A DNA stretch of 59,582 nucleotides. It comes from an uncultured Dechloromonas sp. (GTDB taxonomy: Bacteria; Pseudomonadota; Gammaproteobacteria; Burkholderiales; Rhodocyclaceae). Below the pieces are notes generated by a model, which was not told where the DNA came from, made no database searches, and saw only the letters and a program-made list of their open reading frames with translations. Position numbers and translations under genes: made by a program. How positions within the stretch are numbered: the first letter of the stretch is position 1; each line of letters begins with the position of its first letter. Positions 8,634-17,814 of the stretch are shown here, piece after piece. The stretch covers positions 1-59,582 of the forward strand of contig NZ_CAMFKO010000027.1 of the NCBI RefSeq assembly GCF_945957265.1, written 5' to 3'.

Positions 8634-9242
8634 TCAACCCTTCCCGGACAAATGCGCATTGATGATGGGTGCAAGGATCGCCGCATGCGTCTCCAGCAAA
8701 TCGTGATCGCCGGCGCTGACCACATGTAGCTCAGCCTGCGGGAACAAGCCGGCCAGGCGTTTTCCAACGCTGACCGGGCTGATGGGGTCTGAGTCGCCCC
8801 AAAGCAACAAGACGGGCATCGTGAGTTCTGCCAGCCGATCGGAAAGCTCATGCTGATCGCTCGAAAACCACTCCGGAAGATGCGGATTCGCCTGTCGAAA
8901 GGCTGGACGCCAGTCCGCCCCGCCCAGCCCCCGCACATCGACTCCGCCGGAGGTCACCGCCAACACCAGATGCGTAATCAGCGCCGGCTTTTCCAGGGCG
9001 GCACGAATTGCGACCACTCCGCCCATCGATTGAGCCAACAGGGCCGTCGGCTTGTTGATACGAGCCACAACCAGCCGCACCAGATCATCGATTCCAGACA
9101 CCAGTGGATCGGAGGGTGTCGATCCGAATCCAGGCCAGCCAAAATGAATGCGTTCACCGGAATGTGCAAGCTGCGTGGAAATCGGACGCCACTGTGCGGT
9201 TCGCCCCAAGGCACCGGGCAAGAAAATAAGTTGGGAAAGCAT
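8634..9242 (-). CDS. Alpha/beta-hydrolase-fold protein
   Basis: Protein of 202 residues. The nucleophile elbow is AQSMGG (Ser in Sm-x-G-G context), preceded by LIFLPGALGRTAQW, which carries the oxyanion-hole region. The acid is in LLWGDSDPISP and the catalytic His in SAGDHDLLETH. It is short for the fold, lacking much of a lid domain. Start 9242 has AGG 6 bp upstream, whereas an upstream TTG at 9260 has no ribosome site. Likely a small carboxylesterase or lactone hydrolase; the substrate is unknown. Confidence 0.8.
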   Translation of the reverse strand: MLSQLIFLPGALGRTAQWRPISTQLAHSGERIHFGWPGFGSTPSDPLVSGIDDLVRLVVARINKPTALLAQSMGGVVAIRAALEKPALITHLVLAVTSGGVDVRGLGGADWRPAFRQANPHLPEWFSSDQHELSDRLAELTMPVLLLWGDSDPISPVSVGKRLAGLFPQAELHVVSAGDHDLLETHAAILAPIINAHLSGKG

Positions 9243-9293
9243 CTGTGTCCTATTCTTCAATCGGCCGATGGGCCGGGATCAGCGCTTGCGTTG

Positions 9294-9674
9294 CTACGGC
9301 CCCGTGTCCCCGGATGCACCAAAAAACCAGTTGTCGCGCGCAACCTCGACCAGATTGACGAAGACATTGTTTGCCTCGACGAATCCGCTGGAAACCAAAC
9401 GCTGGTTCAATTGCGCATAAAACATCGACTTCAGCTCAGTCGAGCGGCCTTCATTGAGCGTAATTTGAATAAAAACGAGCTTTTCCAAGCGAGCCGGCGA
9501 ACAGCTCTCCGGCGCATGCAGGATCGCGCCCTTTTCGTGTGATTGGGAAACGATGAAGTTCTCCCGAGGAGGGATTCCGAGAACTTCCTGCATTGCTGTG
9601 TTAACAACTTCAGCGACGGCCTGAGCAAAACCCGTTGGCTGGCCCCGCGTAAAGTCAATTCGAACAATTGCCAT
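9294..9674 (-). CDS. Tautomerase-superfamily protein lacking the N-terminal proline
   Basis: Protein of 126 residues resembling the longer, MSAD-like tautomerases: VRIDFTRGQPTGF at the N terminus, FIQITLNEGRSTELK in the middle and FVNLVEVARDNWFFG at the end. Members of this superfamily use Pro1, exposed after removal of Met. Here the second codon is GCA (Ala), so the catalytic proline is absent. The start is firm: AGGAGGTGAT lies directly upstream of the ATG. The protein may be catalytically altered or non-enzymatic. It is the first gene of the run and diverges from the GlxA-type regulator. Confidence 0.8.
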   Translation of the reverse strand: MAIVRIDFTRGQPTGFAQAVAEVVNTAMQEVLGIPPRENFIVSQSHEKGAILHAPESCSPARLEKLVFIQITLNEGRSTELKSMFYAQLNQRLVSSGFVEANNVFVNLVEVARDNWFFGASGDTGP

Positions 9675-9868
9675 ATCACCTCCTGCTCGGCACGATGGTT
9701 GGGGGAAAGACTTTCAGCTCACGGCGACGCCCCGCTGCAAGCCACGCCATATCCGGATTGGGTACTGCCGATTGTCGTCGATGTGCCTGTCGATGTGTTA
9801 CTGGAAAACACTTTACCCAAGCCAAGGCTGGCAAAATGGACGACCTTCAGTGAAATACCGCCAGATCG

Positions 9869-10882
9869 ATGTCTCCAATTGAAACTCCACACGATTCAAC
9901 TCACGAGCCGGCGACGAGGCGTCGTGTCTATGTCCTTCTGTTTCCCGGCTTTGTCCTGCTCGATGCCACCGGACCCATCCAGGTTTTCTCGACAACCAAC
10001 AATCAATGTCATGATGAAGGGGTACCGGCCAGCTACGACATCCACGTTGTCTCTCAAGGCGGAGGCCCCGTCACCTCGGCTTCCGGCGTTACGCTGCTGA
10101 GCGAACCGCTGCCGAAAGAAGAGGAACTGTCCGGCGCAACGCTGCTGGTTCCGGGGACGCAGGATTTGTCGATTCTGGACCAATCGCAGGCGCTCTGTGC
10201 CTGGTTGAATCGTTCGCATGAACACGCGGATCGGACCTGCTCGGTATGCACCGGTGCGTTTTTGCTTGCCGCCGCCAGCTTGCTGGATGAGCGCCGGGCG
10301 ACGACCCATTGGATGGATGCTCACGCCCTGCAAACCCGTTTTCCGCAAGTGCATGTCGATGCCGACGCGATCTACGTTCAGGACGACCGGGTGTGGACAT
10401 CGGCCGGCATCAGCGCCGGGATTGATCTCGCCTTGGCTTTGGTCGAAAAGGACCTGGGACGCCCGCTGGCCCTGCGCATCGCCCATCGTCTGGTGCTTTA
10501 TCTCAAGCGCCCCGGCGGGCAACGCCAATACAGCGCGGAATTGCATGCCCAGACGGAGGAAAGCTCGCTGAGCGGACGTTTGAGCAAGTGGCTGCTCGAA
10601 CGGCTGGACAAGAGCGTGAACGTCGATGAAATGGCCAGCGCACTGGCGGTTTCATCGCGTACCTTGCATCGGCAGTTGATCAAGGAGACCGGCCGGACAC
10701 CCGCCGCCTGGCTCAAGCGCCTGCGCCTGGAAGCGGCCTGTCGCGCGCTGGCCAATCCCGAACTCTCGCTCAAGCAAATTGCTTACCGAAGCGGCTTTGG
10801 CGACGAATACAACATGCGCCGGACGTTCAACCTGGAACTGGGCGTCACGCCATCGGAATATCGCAAGCGGATCGGCGCCTGA
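9869..10882 (+). CDS. GlxA-type transcriptional regulator (DJ-1/PfpI domain plus AraC HTH)
   Basis: Protein of 337 residues. Residues ~17-190 form a DJ-1/PfpI amidotransferase-like domain (VLLFPGFVLLDATGPIQVF; TCSVCTGAFLLAAA with the nucleophile-elbow Cys). Residues ~235-335 carry two AraC-type helix-turn-helix motifs (VDEMASALAVSSRTLHRQL; LKQIAYRSGFGDEYNMRRTF). Such regulators sense small metabolites. It diverges from the tautomerase-first gene run across 194 bp and is a reasonable candidate regulator of it. Confidence 0.87.
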   Translation: MSPIETPHDSTHEPATRRRVYVLLFPGFVLLDATGPIQVFSTTNNQCHDEGVPASYDIHVVSQGGGPVTSASGVTLLSEPLPKEEELSGATLLVPGTQDLSILDQSQALCAWLNRSHEHADRTCSVCTGAFLLAAASLLDERRATTHWMDAHALQTRFPQVHVDADAIYVQDDRVWTSAGISAGIDLALALVEKDLGRPLALRIAHRLVLYLKRPGGQRQYSAELHAQTEESSLSGRLSKWLLERLDKSVNVDEMASALAVSSRTLHRQLIKETGRTPAAWLKRLRLEAACRALANPELSLKQIAYRSGFGDEYNMRRTFNLELGVTPSEYRKRIGA

Positions 10883-10970
10883 CGCCTCGATGCCGGCAGC
10901 AATCGAAACGGGCCTCCCTTGATATCCCGAACCCCGCTCGCCTGGCCCGCATTTCTGTTTCAAATCGGCA

Positions 10971-11004
10971 AAAAGCCCGGCCAAGCTGGCCGGGCCTTGC
11001 TTTT
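10971..11004. terminator. Bidirectional intrinsic terminator
   Basis: An 8-bp GC stem, GCCCGGCC (10975-10982) with GGCCGGGC (10988-10995), has a 5-base loop. A T-rich tract follows on both strands. It lies between the ends of the GlxA-type regulator and the aldehyde dehydrogenase, and would end the 11-gene minus-strand operon. Confidence 0.8.
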
Positions 11005-11019
11005 CCGGTTTCCCGACAC

Positions 11020-12525
11020 TCAAACCATCATCAGCACCGACTTCTGCTCCAGGTAGGCATCGAGCGCCGCCCGGCCCATTTCCTTGCCGAAGCCGGATTG
11101 CTTGTAGCCGCCGAACGGCAGGGCCGGGTCGAGCATGTTGTGGCAGTTGACCCAGACGGTGCCGGACTTGATCCTGGGGATCAGGCGATGGACACGCGAC
11201 AGGTCGTTGGACCAGATCGAGGCGCCGAGGCCGAAGGGCGTGTCGTTGGCCCAGGCGGCGACCTGGTCGAGGTCGTCGTAGGGCATGGCGACGACGACCG
11301 GGCCGAAGATTTCCTCCTGCACGACGCGGGCTTTCTGGTCCACCTTGGCGAGCACGGTCGGCTTGACGAAGTAGCCCTTGTCGCCGGCACGACCGCCGCC
11401 TGCCACCACCTCGGCGCCCTGCTGGCGGCCGATGTCGATGTAGCCGCAGACGCGGTCGAGCTGCTCGCGCGAGACCAGCGGGCCGAGCTGGGCGCCCGGG
11501 TCCATGCCGTGGCCGATGGTCAGCGCGTTGGCGTGGTCGGCCAGGTCGGCGACGACGCGGTCGTAGTTCTTCTTGTGCACGTAGAGGCGTGAGCCGGCGC
11601 AGCACACCTGCCCCTGGTTGAAGTAGATGGCTTGCGCGGCCCCTCCGGCGGCGACGGCCGGATCGCAATCCTCGAGCACGATGACCGGCGACTTGCCGCC
11701 GAGTTCGAGGGTGATGCGCGTCATGTTGTCCATCGCCGCCTTGCCGATCAGCTTGCCGACTTCGGTCGAGCCGGTGAAGGTCAGCTTGTTGACGCCGGGG
11801 TGGCGGGTCAGCGGCGCGCCCACCGACGGGCCGTCGCCGGTCACCACGTTCACCACGCCTTCCGGGAAGCCGGCCTGGAGGACCAGTTCGGCCAGGTAGA
11901 GCGCGCTCAGCGGCGTCTGCTCGGCCGGCTTGAGGACCACCGTGCAGCCGGTGGCCAGGGCCGGCGCCAGCTTCCACGAAGCGAGCAGCAGCGGGAAGTT
12001 CCAGGCGACGATGGCGCCGACGACGCCGACCGGCTCCTTGCGCGTATAGCCGACGAACTCGTTCTGCGGGGCGAAGGGGATGGACACGTCGAGCGTGCTG
12101 CCTTCGATCTTGGTCGTCCAGCCGGCCATGTAGCGGAAGTAGCTGGCTGCCAGCGCGACGTCGACGGCTTCGGCGATGGCCACCGACTTGCCGTTGTCGA
12201 GCGATTCGATCTCGGCCAGGGTGCGGGCGTTGGCCTCGATCAGGTCGGCCAGGCGCAGCAGCAGGCGCTGGCGCTGGTCGGGGCGCATCTTCGCCCAGCC
12301 GGGTGCCTCGAAGGCCTGGCGGGCGGCCTGCACGGCACGGTCCACGTCGGCCTCGGTGGCCGCCGGCACGGTGGCGAGCAGGCTTTCGTCGGCCGGGTTG
12401 AGGACTTCCAGCCTCTGGCCGTTGCTGCTGGCGACCCACTGGCCGCCGATCAGCATGCGGTGGTTGCGGCGCGCCAGGAATTCGGTGGTCGCCGCGGTGA
12501 GGACGGGGTTGAGCGGTGCATTCAT
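11020..12525 (-). CDS. NAD(P)-dependent aldehyde dehydrogenase, phenylacetaldehyde/betaine-aldehyde type
   Basis: Protein of 501 residues, full length for the class. Motifs: VAWNFPLLLASWKLAPAL (Asn and Lys of the active site and cofactor pocket), FTGSTEVGK (Rossmann), LELGGKSP (general base Glu) and GQVCCAGSR with the nucleophilic Cys. It is the last gene of the amine dehydrogenase operon. The simplest reading is that it oxidises the aldehyde formed by that enzyme, such as phenylacetaldehyde or 4-hydroxyphenylacetaldehyde, to the acid in the cytoplasm. The aldehyde specificity is inferred from context. Confidence 0.9.
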   Translation of the reverse strand: MNAPLNPVLTAATTEFLARRNHRMLIGGQWVASSNGQRLEVLNPADESLLATVPAATEADVDRAVQAARQAFEAPGWAKMRPDQRQRLLLRLADLIEANARTLAEIESLDNGKSVAIAEAVDVALAASYFRYMAGWTTKIEGSTLDVSIPFAPQNEFVGYTRKEPVGVVGAIVAWNFPLLLASWKLAPALATGCTVVLKPAEQTPLSALYLAELVLQAGFPEGVVNVVTGDGPSVGAPLTRHPGVNKLTFTGSTEVGKLIGKAAMDNMTRITLELGGKSPVIVLEDCDPAVAAGGAAQAIYFNQGQVCCAGSRLYVHKKNYDRVVADLADHANALTIGHGMDPGAQLGPLVSREQLDRVCGYIDIGRQQGAEVVAGGGRAGDKGYFVKPTVLAKVDQKARVVQEEIFGPVVVAMPYDDLDQVAAWANDTPFGLGASIWSNDLSRVHRLIPRIKSGTVWVNCHNMLDPALPFGGYKQSGFGKEMGRAALDAYLEQKSVLMMV

Positions 12526-12589
12526 GGTTTGTCTCCTTCTGGGTTTTGGTTTGACCGGTTCAAGCCGCCGGTGCGGGAAAAATCGGGTT

Positions 12590-13564
12590 TTAGTCGCGGA
12601 CGACCGTACCGACCGCCGAGAACATCAAGTCCCCCTTGGCCAGCGGAACGATGGCCGTGACGGCCAGGCGGTCGGGGCGCACGACGGTTTCGAAACTCTG
12701 GCCGCCATCCTTGCTGAGCAGCGTGGTGCCGGCCAGGCCGACCGCCCGCACGCTGCCGTCGGCGTGCTGGGCGATGCCGGTCAGCGACTGCTGGGTGCCG
12801 CTGGCCAGGTGGGTCCAGTGTTCGCCCCGGTCGGTGCTGCGATAGAGGTGGCCGCGCATGCCGCCGAGCAGCAGGCTGCCGTCGGCCAGCTCGGCACCGG
12901 CCCAGAACGAGCCCTTGTTGTCGGTCTGGATCGCCTTCCAGCTCTGGCCGGCATCGGTCGAGCGCAGCACGGTGCCGGCTTCGGCGGCGACCAGCAGCAG
13001 GCCGTCGCGGCCGGGGACGATGGACAGCAGGTGGCGCTCCCCCGCCTCGCCGTCGACCAGCTGGCGCTCGCTCCAGCTCTTGCCGCCGTCGCGGGTTTCC
13101 AGCGCCAGGCCGAATTGCCCCACGGCCAGGCCGCGCTCGGCGTCGGCGAACCAGATGGCCATCAGCACCTGGTCCTGGCCGCGCATTTCGCGCAGCACGC
13201 TCCAGGTCTTGCCGCCATCGACGGTGGCGATCACCGTGCCGTCGTGGCCGGCCGCCCAGCCGCGCAAGGCGTCGAGGAAGAACACCGAGGTCAGCGGCGC
13301 GCGGGTCGGCACCTCGGCTTGCACGAAGCGCTCGCCGTCGTCGCTGTAGATCACGAAGCCGTAGTCGCCGACGGCAATCGTTCGCTCGCCGGCCCGGGCC
13401 GCGGCGTAGATCGGCGCCTTGGTCGGCACCGCCAGGTGGGGCGCGCTGCGGAAGTAGTCGGGGGCCGCCTTGCCCTCCCCCGGCGCCGCCGCCAGTTGCG
13501 CCGAAAGCGGCGCCAGCAGCGCGAGGCTGGCGGCCAGGGCAAGAATCTTGAACGGGAATTTCAT
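12590..13564 (-). CDS. YCF48-related (BNR/photosystem II stability factor-like) exported protein
   Basis: Protein of 324 residues with a signal peptide (FPFKILALAASLALLAPLSA). It then has repeated Asp-box-like blades: DGGKTWSVL, RDGGKSWSER, STDAGQSWKAI, STDRGEHWTHL, KDGGQSFETV. This gives a beta-propeller like plant HCF136. Such proteins recur beside DUF1329, DUF1302 and MMPL transporter genes, probably as periplasmic scaffolds. It lies 13 bp downstream of the RND gene and is likely part of the same envelope complex. Confidence 0.85.
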   Translation of the reverse strand: MKFPFKILALAASLALLAPLSAQLAAAPGEGKAAPDYFRSAPHLAVPTKAPIYAAARAGERTIAVGDYGFVIYSDDGERFVQAEVPTRAPLTSVFFLDALRGWAAGHDGTVIATVDGGKTWSVLREMRGQDQVLMAIWFADAERGLAVGQFGLALETRDGGKSWSERQLVDGEAGERHLLSIVPGRDGLLLVAAEAGTVLRSTDAGQSWKAIQTDNKGSFWAGAELADGSLLLGGMRGHLYRSTDRGEHWTHLASGTQQSLTGIAQHADGSVRAVGLAGTTLLSKDGGQSFETVVRPDRLAVTAIVPLAKGDLMFSAVGTVVRD

Positions 13565-13577
13565 GTTGCGCTCTCCA

Positions 13578-15950
13578 TCAGTGGCCGATGGCCGGTGCCT
13601 TGACCGGGCCGCGACGCGGGAAAAGTGAATCGAGCTTGACCGCGAAGGCCGGCAGCACGGTGATCGCCATCAGCATGTTCACCATGAACATGAAGGTGAG
13701 CAGGATGCCCATGTCGGCCTGGAACTTGAGGTCGGAGAAGGCCCAGGTGGCGACGCCGACCGACAGCGTGATGGCGGTGAAGATGGTGGCCACGCCGACT
13801 TCGCGCAGCGCCCCTTCGAGCGACTCCTTCATCGACTCGCCGCGTGCCAGGTGGATGAGCAGGCGGTTGTAGATGTAGAAGGCGTAATCGACGCCGATGC
13901 CGGTGGCCAGCACCATGACCGGCAGCGTGGCGACGGTCAGGCCGATGTCGAGTTCCTTCATGAACCAGTAGCCGAGGAAGGTGGCCAGCGTCAGCGGCAC
14001 GCAGCAGGCCAGCATGGCGCGCCAGTCGCGGTAGGCGAGCAGCACGAGGACGACGATGGCGGCATAGACGTAAAGCATCATCGGCAGCTCGCGCATTTCC
14101 ACTTCCTCGTTGGTCGCCGCCAGTACGCCGACGTTGCCGGAGGCGAGGCGGACCTCGATGCCCAGCGGCTTGCCGTCGAACTGCGCGCGGAAGGATTTCA
14201 CCGCGTGGATGGCCGGTTCGATGGTCGTCGCCTTGTGGTCGGCCAGATAGACGTTGGCGGCCATCATGGTGCACGCCCGGTTGAACAGGCCGCCGGCCTC
14301 GGGCAGGTAGCCCACCGCCACCTGCAGCGCCTTGCTGTCGCGCGGCAGCGCGATCATCTTCGGGTTGCCCTCGTTGAGGCCGGCATTGGCGAACTTGGCC
14401 AGCGCCGACAGTGACTGCACCGACAGCACCCCCGGCACCTGCGACATGTGCAGCGTGAATTGCTCGATGTAGTTGAGCACCGGGTAGTTGTTGCACGAGT
14501 CGTTGGGCGTCTCGAAGACCACGGTCAGCACGTCCATGCCGAGATCGAAGCGCTTGACGATGTTCTCGATGTCCTGGTTGTAGCGGGCGTCCGGGCGCAG
14601 TTCCGGGGCGCCGGGCTGCAGCGCGCCGATGTGGCGGCCGTGGCTCTGCCACACGGCGATGCCGAGCAGCACGGCGGCGACGGCGAGCACCAGCCGGGCG
14701 TGGTTGATGTCGGCGATGAAGCCGAGGCGCTGTATCCACTCGCCGCGCCTGGCCTGGATGGCTTCGAGATGCAGTGCGTAGTCGCGCGAGAAGCGGAAGA
14801 AGGACGCGGTCAGCGGCAGCATGATCAGGTTGGTGACGATCTTGTAGCCGACGCCGATCGACGCGGTGATGCCCAGTTCGCGGATCATCGGGATGGGGAT
14901 GAGGACCAGCGTGATGAAGCCGACGAAGGCGGTGACCAGCGCCAGCGTGCCGGGGATGAACAGGCTGGAGAAGCTTTCGCGCGCCGCCTCCAGCGAATCG
15001 GCCCCGCCGGCCACCGCCTTGGAGATGGCGTTGATCTGCTGCACGCCGTGCGAGACGCCGATGGCGAAGACCAGGAAAGGCACCAGGATGGCCAGCGGAT
15101 CGAGGCCGTAGCCGAGCAGCGTCAGCGTGCCGAACTGCCAGACGACGGAGACCATCGAGCAGAAGATGGGCAGCGCGGTCAGCATCAGCGAGCGGCAGTA
15201 CCAATAGACGGCCAGCGCGGTGAGCAGCGTGGCCAGCGCGAAGAAGACGGCAACGCCCTTGGCGCCGTCGGCGATGTCGCCGATCTGCTTGGCGAAGCCG
15301 ACGATCTCGATCTCGTGCGTCGGCGTTTCGTATTTGGCGCGGATGTCCTGCTCTAGCTTGCCGGCCAGCGCCAGGTAGTCGAGCTGTTCGTGGGTGCCGG
15401 GGTCTTCCTCGAGCAGGTCGGCGACGATCATCGCCGCGCTGCCGTCGCTCGCCACCAGGCTGCCGGTATAGCCGCCGCGTGCCGCGCGGTCGCGGATCTG
15501 GGCGATCTTGCCGGCGTCCAGCGCATCCGGCGTCACCGTGCCGCCGATCACGTCCTCGGCCTGGAAGCCCTCCTCCGTCAGCTCATAGACGCGGGTGTTC
15601 GGCGTCCACAAGGACTGCACCGAGCGGCGGTCCACGCCGGGCAGGTAGAGGACGGCCTCGGTCACCTCGTGCAGCTTCTTCAGCGACTCGGGCGTCCAGA
15701 TGTCGCCGTCGCGGGCGCGGACGACGACCATCACCCGGTTGGAGCCGAACAACTGGGTGCGGTACTTGAAAAAGGTGTCGGTGTATTCGTGACCGACCGG
15801 GAGTTGCTTGTCGAAACCGGCCGACATGTGCAGCTGGGAGGCCAGCATGCCCATCACGGCGGTCAACACCAGCAGGGCCGACAGCGTGATCAGCCGGTAG
15901 CGGAAGAAAAAATCTTCCAGGCGTTTGACGAAACCAACGATGCTCACCAT
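13578..15950 (-). CDS. RND/MMPL-family transporter
   Basis: Protein of 790 residues with the RND layout. There is one N-terminal membrane segment (YRLITLSALLVLTAVMG), a large periplasmic loop, five clustered membrane segments, and then the same arrangement repeated in the second half. Signature pieces are GVSHGVQQINAISKA and ATGIGVDYAFYIYNRLL. Family members export or import hydrophobic molecules using the proton gradient. With DUF1302, DUF1329 and YCF48 partners it probably moves a hydrophobic substrate, here plausibly an aromatic amine or product (inference). Confidence 0.88.
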   Translation of the reverse strand: MVSIVGFVKRLEDFFFRYRLITLSALLVLTAVMGMLASQLHMSAGFDKQLPVGHEYTDTFFKYRTQLFGSNRVMVVVRARDGDIWTPESLKKLHEVTEAVLYLPGVDRRSVQSLWTPNTRVYELTEEGFQAEDVIGGTVTPDALDAGKIAQIRDRAARGGYTGSLVASDGSAAMIVADLLEEDPGTHEQLDYLALAGKLEQDIRAKYETPTHEIEIVGFAKQIGDIADGAKGVAVFFALATLLTALAVYWYCRSLMLTALPIFCSMVSVVWQFGTLTLLGYGLDPLAILVPFLVFAIGVSHGVQQINAISKAVAGGADSLEAARESFSSLFIPGTLALVTAFVGFITLVLIPIPMIRELGITASIGVGYKIVTNLIMLPLTASFFRFSRDYALHLEAIQARRGEWIQRLGFIADINHARLVLAVAAVLLGIAVWQSHGRHIGALQPGAPELRPDARYNQDIENIVKRFDLGMDVLTVVFETPNDSCNNYPVLNYIEQFTLHMSQVPGVLSVQSLSALAKFANAGLNEGNPKMIALPRDSKALQVAVGYLPEAGGLFNRACTMMAANVYLADHKATTIEPAIHAVKSFRAQFDGKPLGIEVRLASGNVGVLAATNEEVEMRELPMMLYVYAAIVVLVLLAYRDWRAMLACCVPLTLATFLGYWFMKELDIGLTVATLPVMVLATGIGVDYAFYIYNRLLIHLARGESMKESLEGALREVGVATIFTAITLSVGVATWAFSDLKFQADMGILLTFMFMVNMLMAITVLPAFAVKLDSLFPRRGPVKAPAIGH

Positions 15951-16040
15951 GGGGATTCAACCTCGTAATTGTTATGTGCCCCCTTGCGGAGGTCGGGCGG
16001 CGCCGTGTGCGTGACAGGCAGCGCCGCCCTGTGAAGCGGA

Positions 16041-17789
16041 TCAGAAGGTGTAGGAAACCGTCATCGACGCAATGTCGCGGTCGCGCATCAGGTTCAGGTT
16101 GCCGCCGCCGAAGAAGCTGCTGTAGCCGAGGCCGACCTTCCACTGGTTGTGGTAGTCGAAGTTCAGGCCGACCGCCAGCGCCTTGCGCCCTTCCACGAAC
16201 GGGATGGTGTTCGGGCTGGTGCCCTTCACGTCGTGGTAGAAATCGACGATCGGGGTGGCCGTCCAGCCGGAATTGAACACGTTGGCGTAAGTCAGGCTGA
16301 CTTCCATGACGTAACCCCAGGAGGTCCTGGTCGGCATCTCGTAGTTGTTCAGCAGGTACGGGATTTCGCCGTTCAGCTTGAGCCCCGGGTAATGCGCCAC
16401 CGCCACCTCGGCCAGGAAGGCGCCGTCGGCGGCGCCCAGGGCGCGGGTCAGCTCCGGCGGCAGCCAGGTGAAGGCGGTGACGTGGCCCTGGTACTTCTTC
16501 TCGTTCACGTAGCCGTTGGCGACGGTGTTGCTGGGCAGGCTGAACACGCTGTAGCGGCCGGCCGTGGGAACCGTCGGGTCGATCGCCACGCTGTCGCGCG
16601 GGCGGTAGGACAGTTCGGCCCCGAAGGCCCAGTCGCCGACCTTGGTGTTGGCCGACAGACCGAACAGTTCCTTGTCTTCGCCATACTGCTCGACGACGGT
16701 GATGCCGCCGAACAGGTTGTTGACCGCCGGGTTGAGCTTGAAGCCGACGAAGGGCAGCTTGTCGTGGTAGCGGATGTAATAGGCGGCGAACTCGGTATCG
16801 GCGCCCGGCGGCTTGTAGCGCAGGTTGAAGCCGTACTGGCCGTTGTTGGACGGCTTGGTCTGCTCGACCGGGATGAAGCCGCCGGCCGCATCGATACTGG
16901 CCAGCGAGCGGCCGCGCGTCGGATCGAAGTCGCCGATGCCGCCGTAGCTGGACGGAATGAAGGCCCCGCGCTTGCCGCCCTTGCCGATGAAGTCGGCGGT
17001 CGACCAGTAGGTGCCGGCCGGGTCGAGCTTGAAGCTGTTCCAGGCGAACTGGTAGTACATCTCGGTCGAGAAACCGGCACCGAGCGCCATGTTCAGCGAG
17101 GCCATCGGCGCCGGAATCAGGATTTCCTTGACCTGGGTGCCCGGGATGTGGGCCTTGCGCAGGTCGAAGGCGTGGATGGTGTTGATGCCGCCGAAGATGA
17201 AGATGTCCTCGCCCCAGTTGATGACCTGGTTGCCGAACTTGAACTTGGCCGAGTTGTCGCCGACCTTGAAGTCCTTCGACACCCACAGGTCGAGCAGCGA
17301 GACGTTCTGCGTCATCGCCTTCTTGGCCTCGTCGTCGAGCGGCGTGCGCACGGTGTTGGCGGCGGCGAAGTCGGTGGACCACGTCACCCGGCCGAGCGCC
17401 GCCCAGTTGCCGCGCTCGCCGAGGGCCAGTTCGTGCGTCCCCTTGAGCACGGCGGCGACGATGTCGCCCTTCTTGTAGTTCAGGTTGCCGTCGTCGATGT
17501 TGGTGTAGTTGAAGTCGGGATTCGACGTGGCGCCCTGCCCCGGCCCGTTGACCAGGGAACCGAGGGTGCCGCTGGTCGGCACCGAACCGCCGTTGTCGTT
17601 GCCGACCATGGACTTGTTCGGCGACTGCATGCGGCGCTGGACGCCGAGCGAAATGGTCGAATCCAGCGAGCCGCTGATCCCGTTGTCGAGATCGAACTTG
17701 AAGGCCTGCGCCTGCCCGGCCACCCCCAGGCCGAGGGTGGCGACGACGACGGCCAGCGTGCTGCGCTTGAAGCAATGTTGTTGATGCAT
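16041..17789 (-). CDS. DUF1302 outer-membrane beta-barrel protein
   Basis: Protein of 582 residues. A signal peptide ends at AGQAQA near residue 30 and is followed by FKFDLDNGISGSLDSTISLG, typical of DUF1302 proteins. Alternating beta-strand segments follow, ending in MTVSYTF with the terminal aromatic residue used by the BAM complex. DUF1302 proteins are found beside DUF1329 and RND genes in catabolic clusters for hydrophobic or aromatic compounds. It is probably the outer-membrane pore of the module encoded here. Confidence 0.88.
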   Translation of the reverse strand: MHQQHCFKRSTLAVVVATLGLGVAGQAQAFKFDLDNGISGSLDSTISLGVQRRMQSPNKSMVGNDNGGSVPTSGTLGSLVNGPGQGATSNPDFNYTNIDDGNLNYKKGDIVAAVLKGTHELALGERGNWAALGRVTWSTDFAAANTVRTPLDDEAKKAMTQNVSLLDLWVSKDFKVGDNSAKFKFGNQVINWGEDIFIFGGINTIHAFDLRKAHIPGTQVKEILIPAPMASLNMALGAGFSTEMYYQFAWNSFKLDPAGTYWSTADFIGKGGKRGAFIPSSYGGIGDFDPTRGRSLASIDAAGGFIPVEQTKPSNNGQYGFNLRYKPPGADTEFAAYYIRYHDKLPFVGFKLNPAVNNLFGGITVVEQYGEDKELFGLSANTKVGDWAFGAELSYRPRDSVAIDPTVPTAGRYSVFSLPSNTVANGYVNEKKYQGHVTAFTWLPPELTRALGAADGAFLAEVAVAHYPGLKLNGEIPYLLNNYEMPTRTSWGYVMEVSLTYANVFNSGWTATPIVDFYHDVKGTSPNTIPFVEGRKALAVGLNFDYHNQWKVGLGYSSFFGGGNLNLMRDRDIASMTVSYTF

Positions 17790-17814
17790 GATTTACCCCT
17801 CCGTGTGCTTCAGG

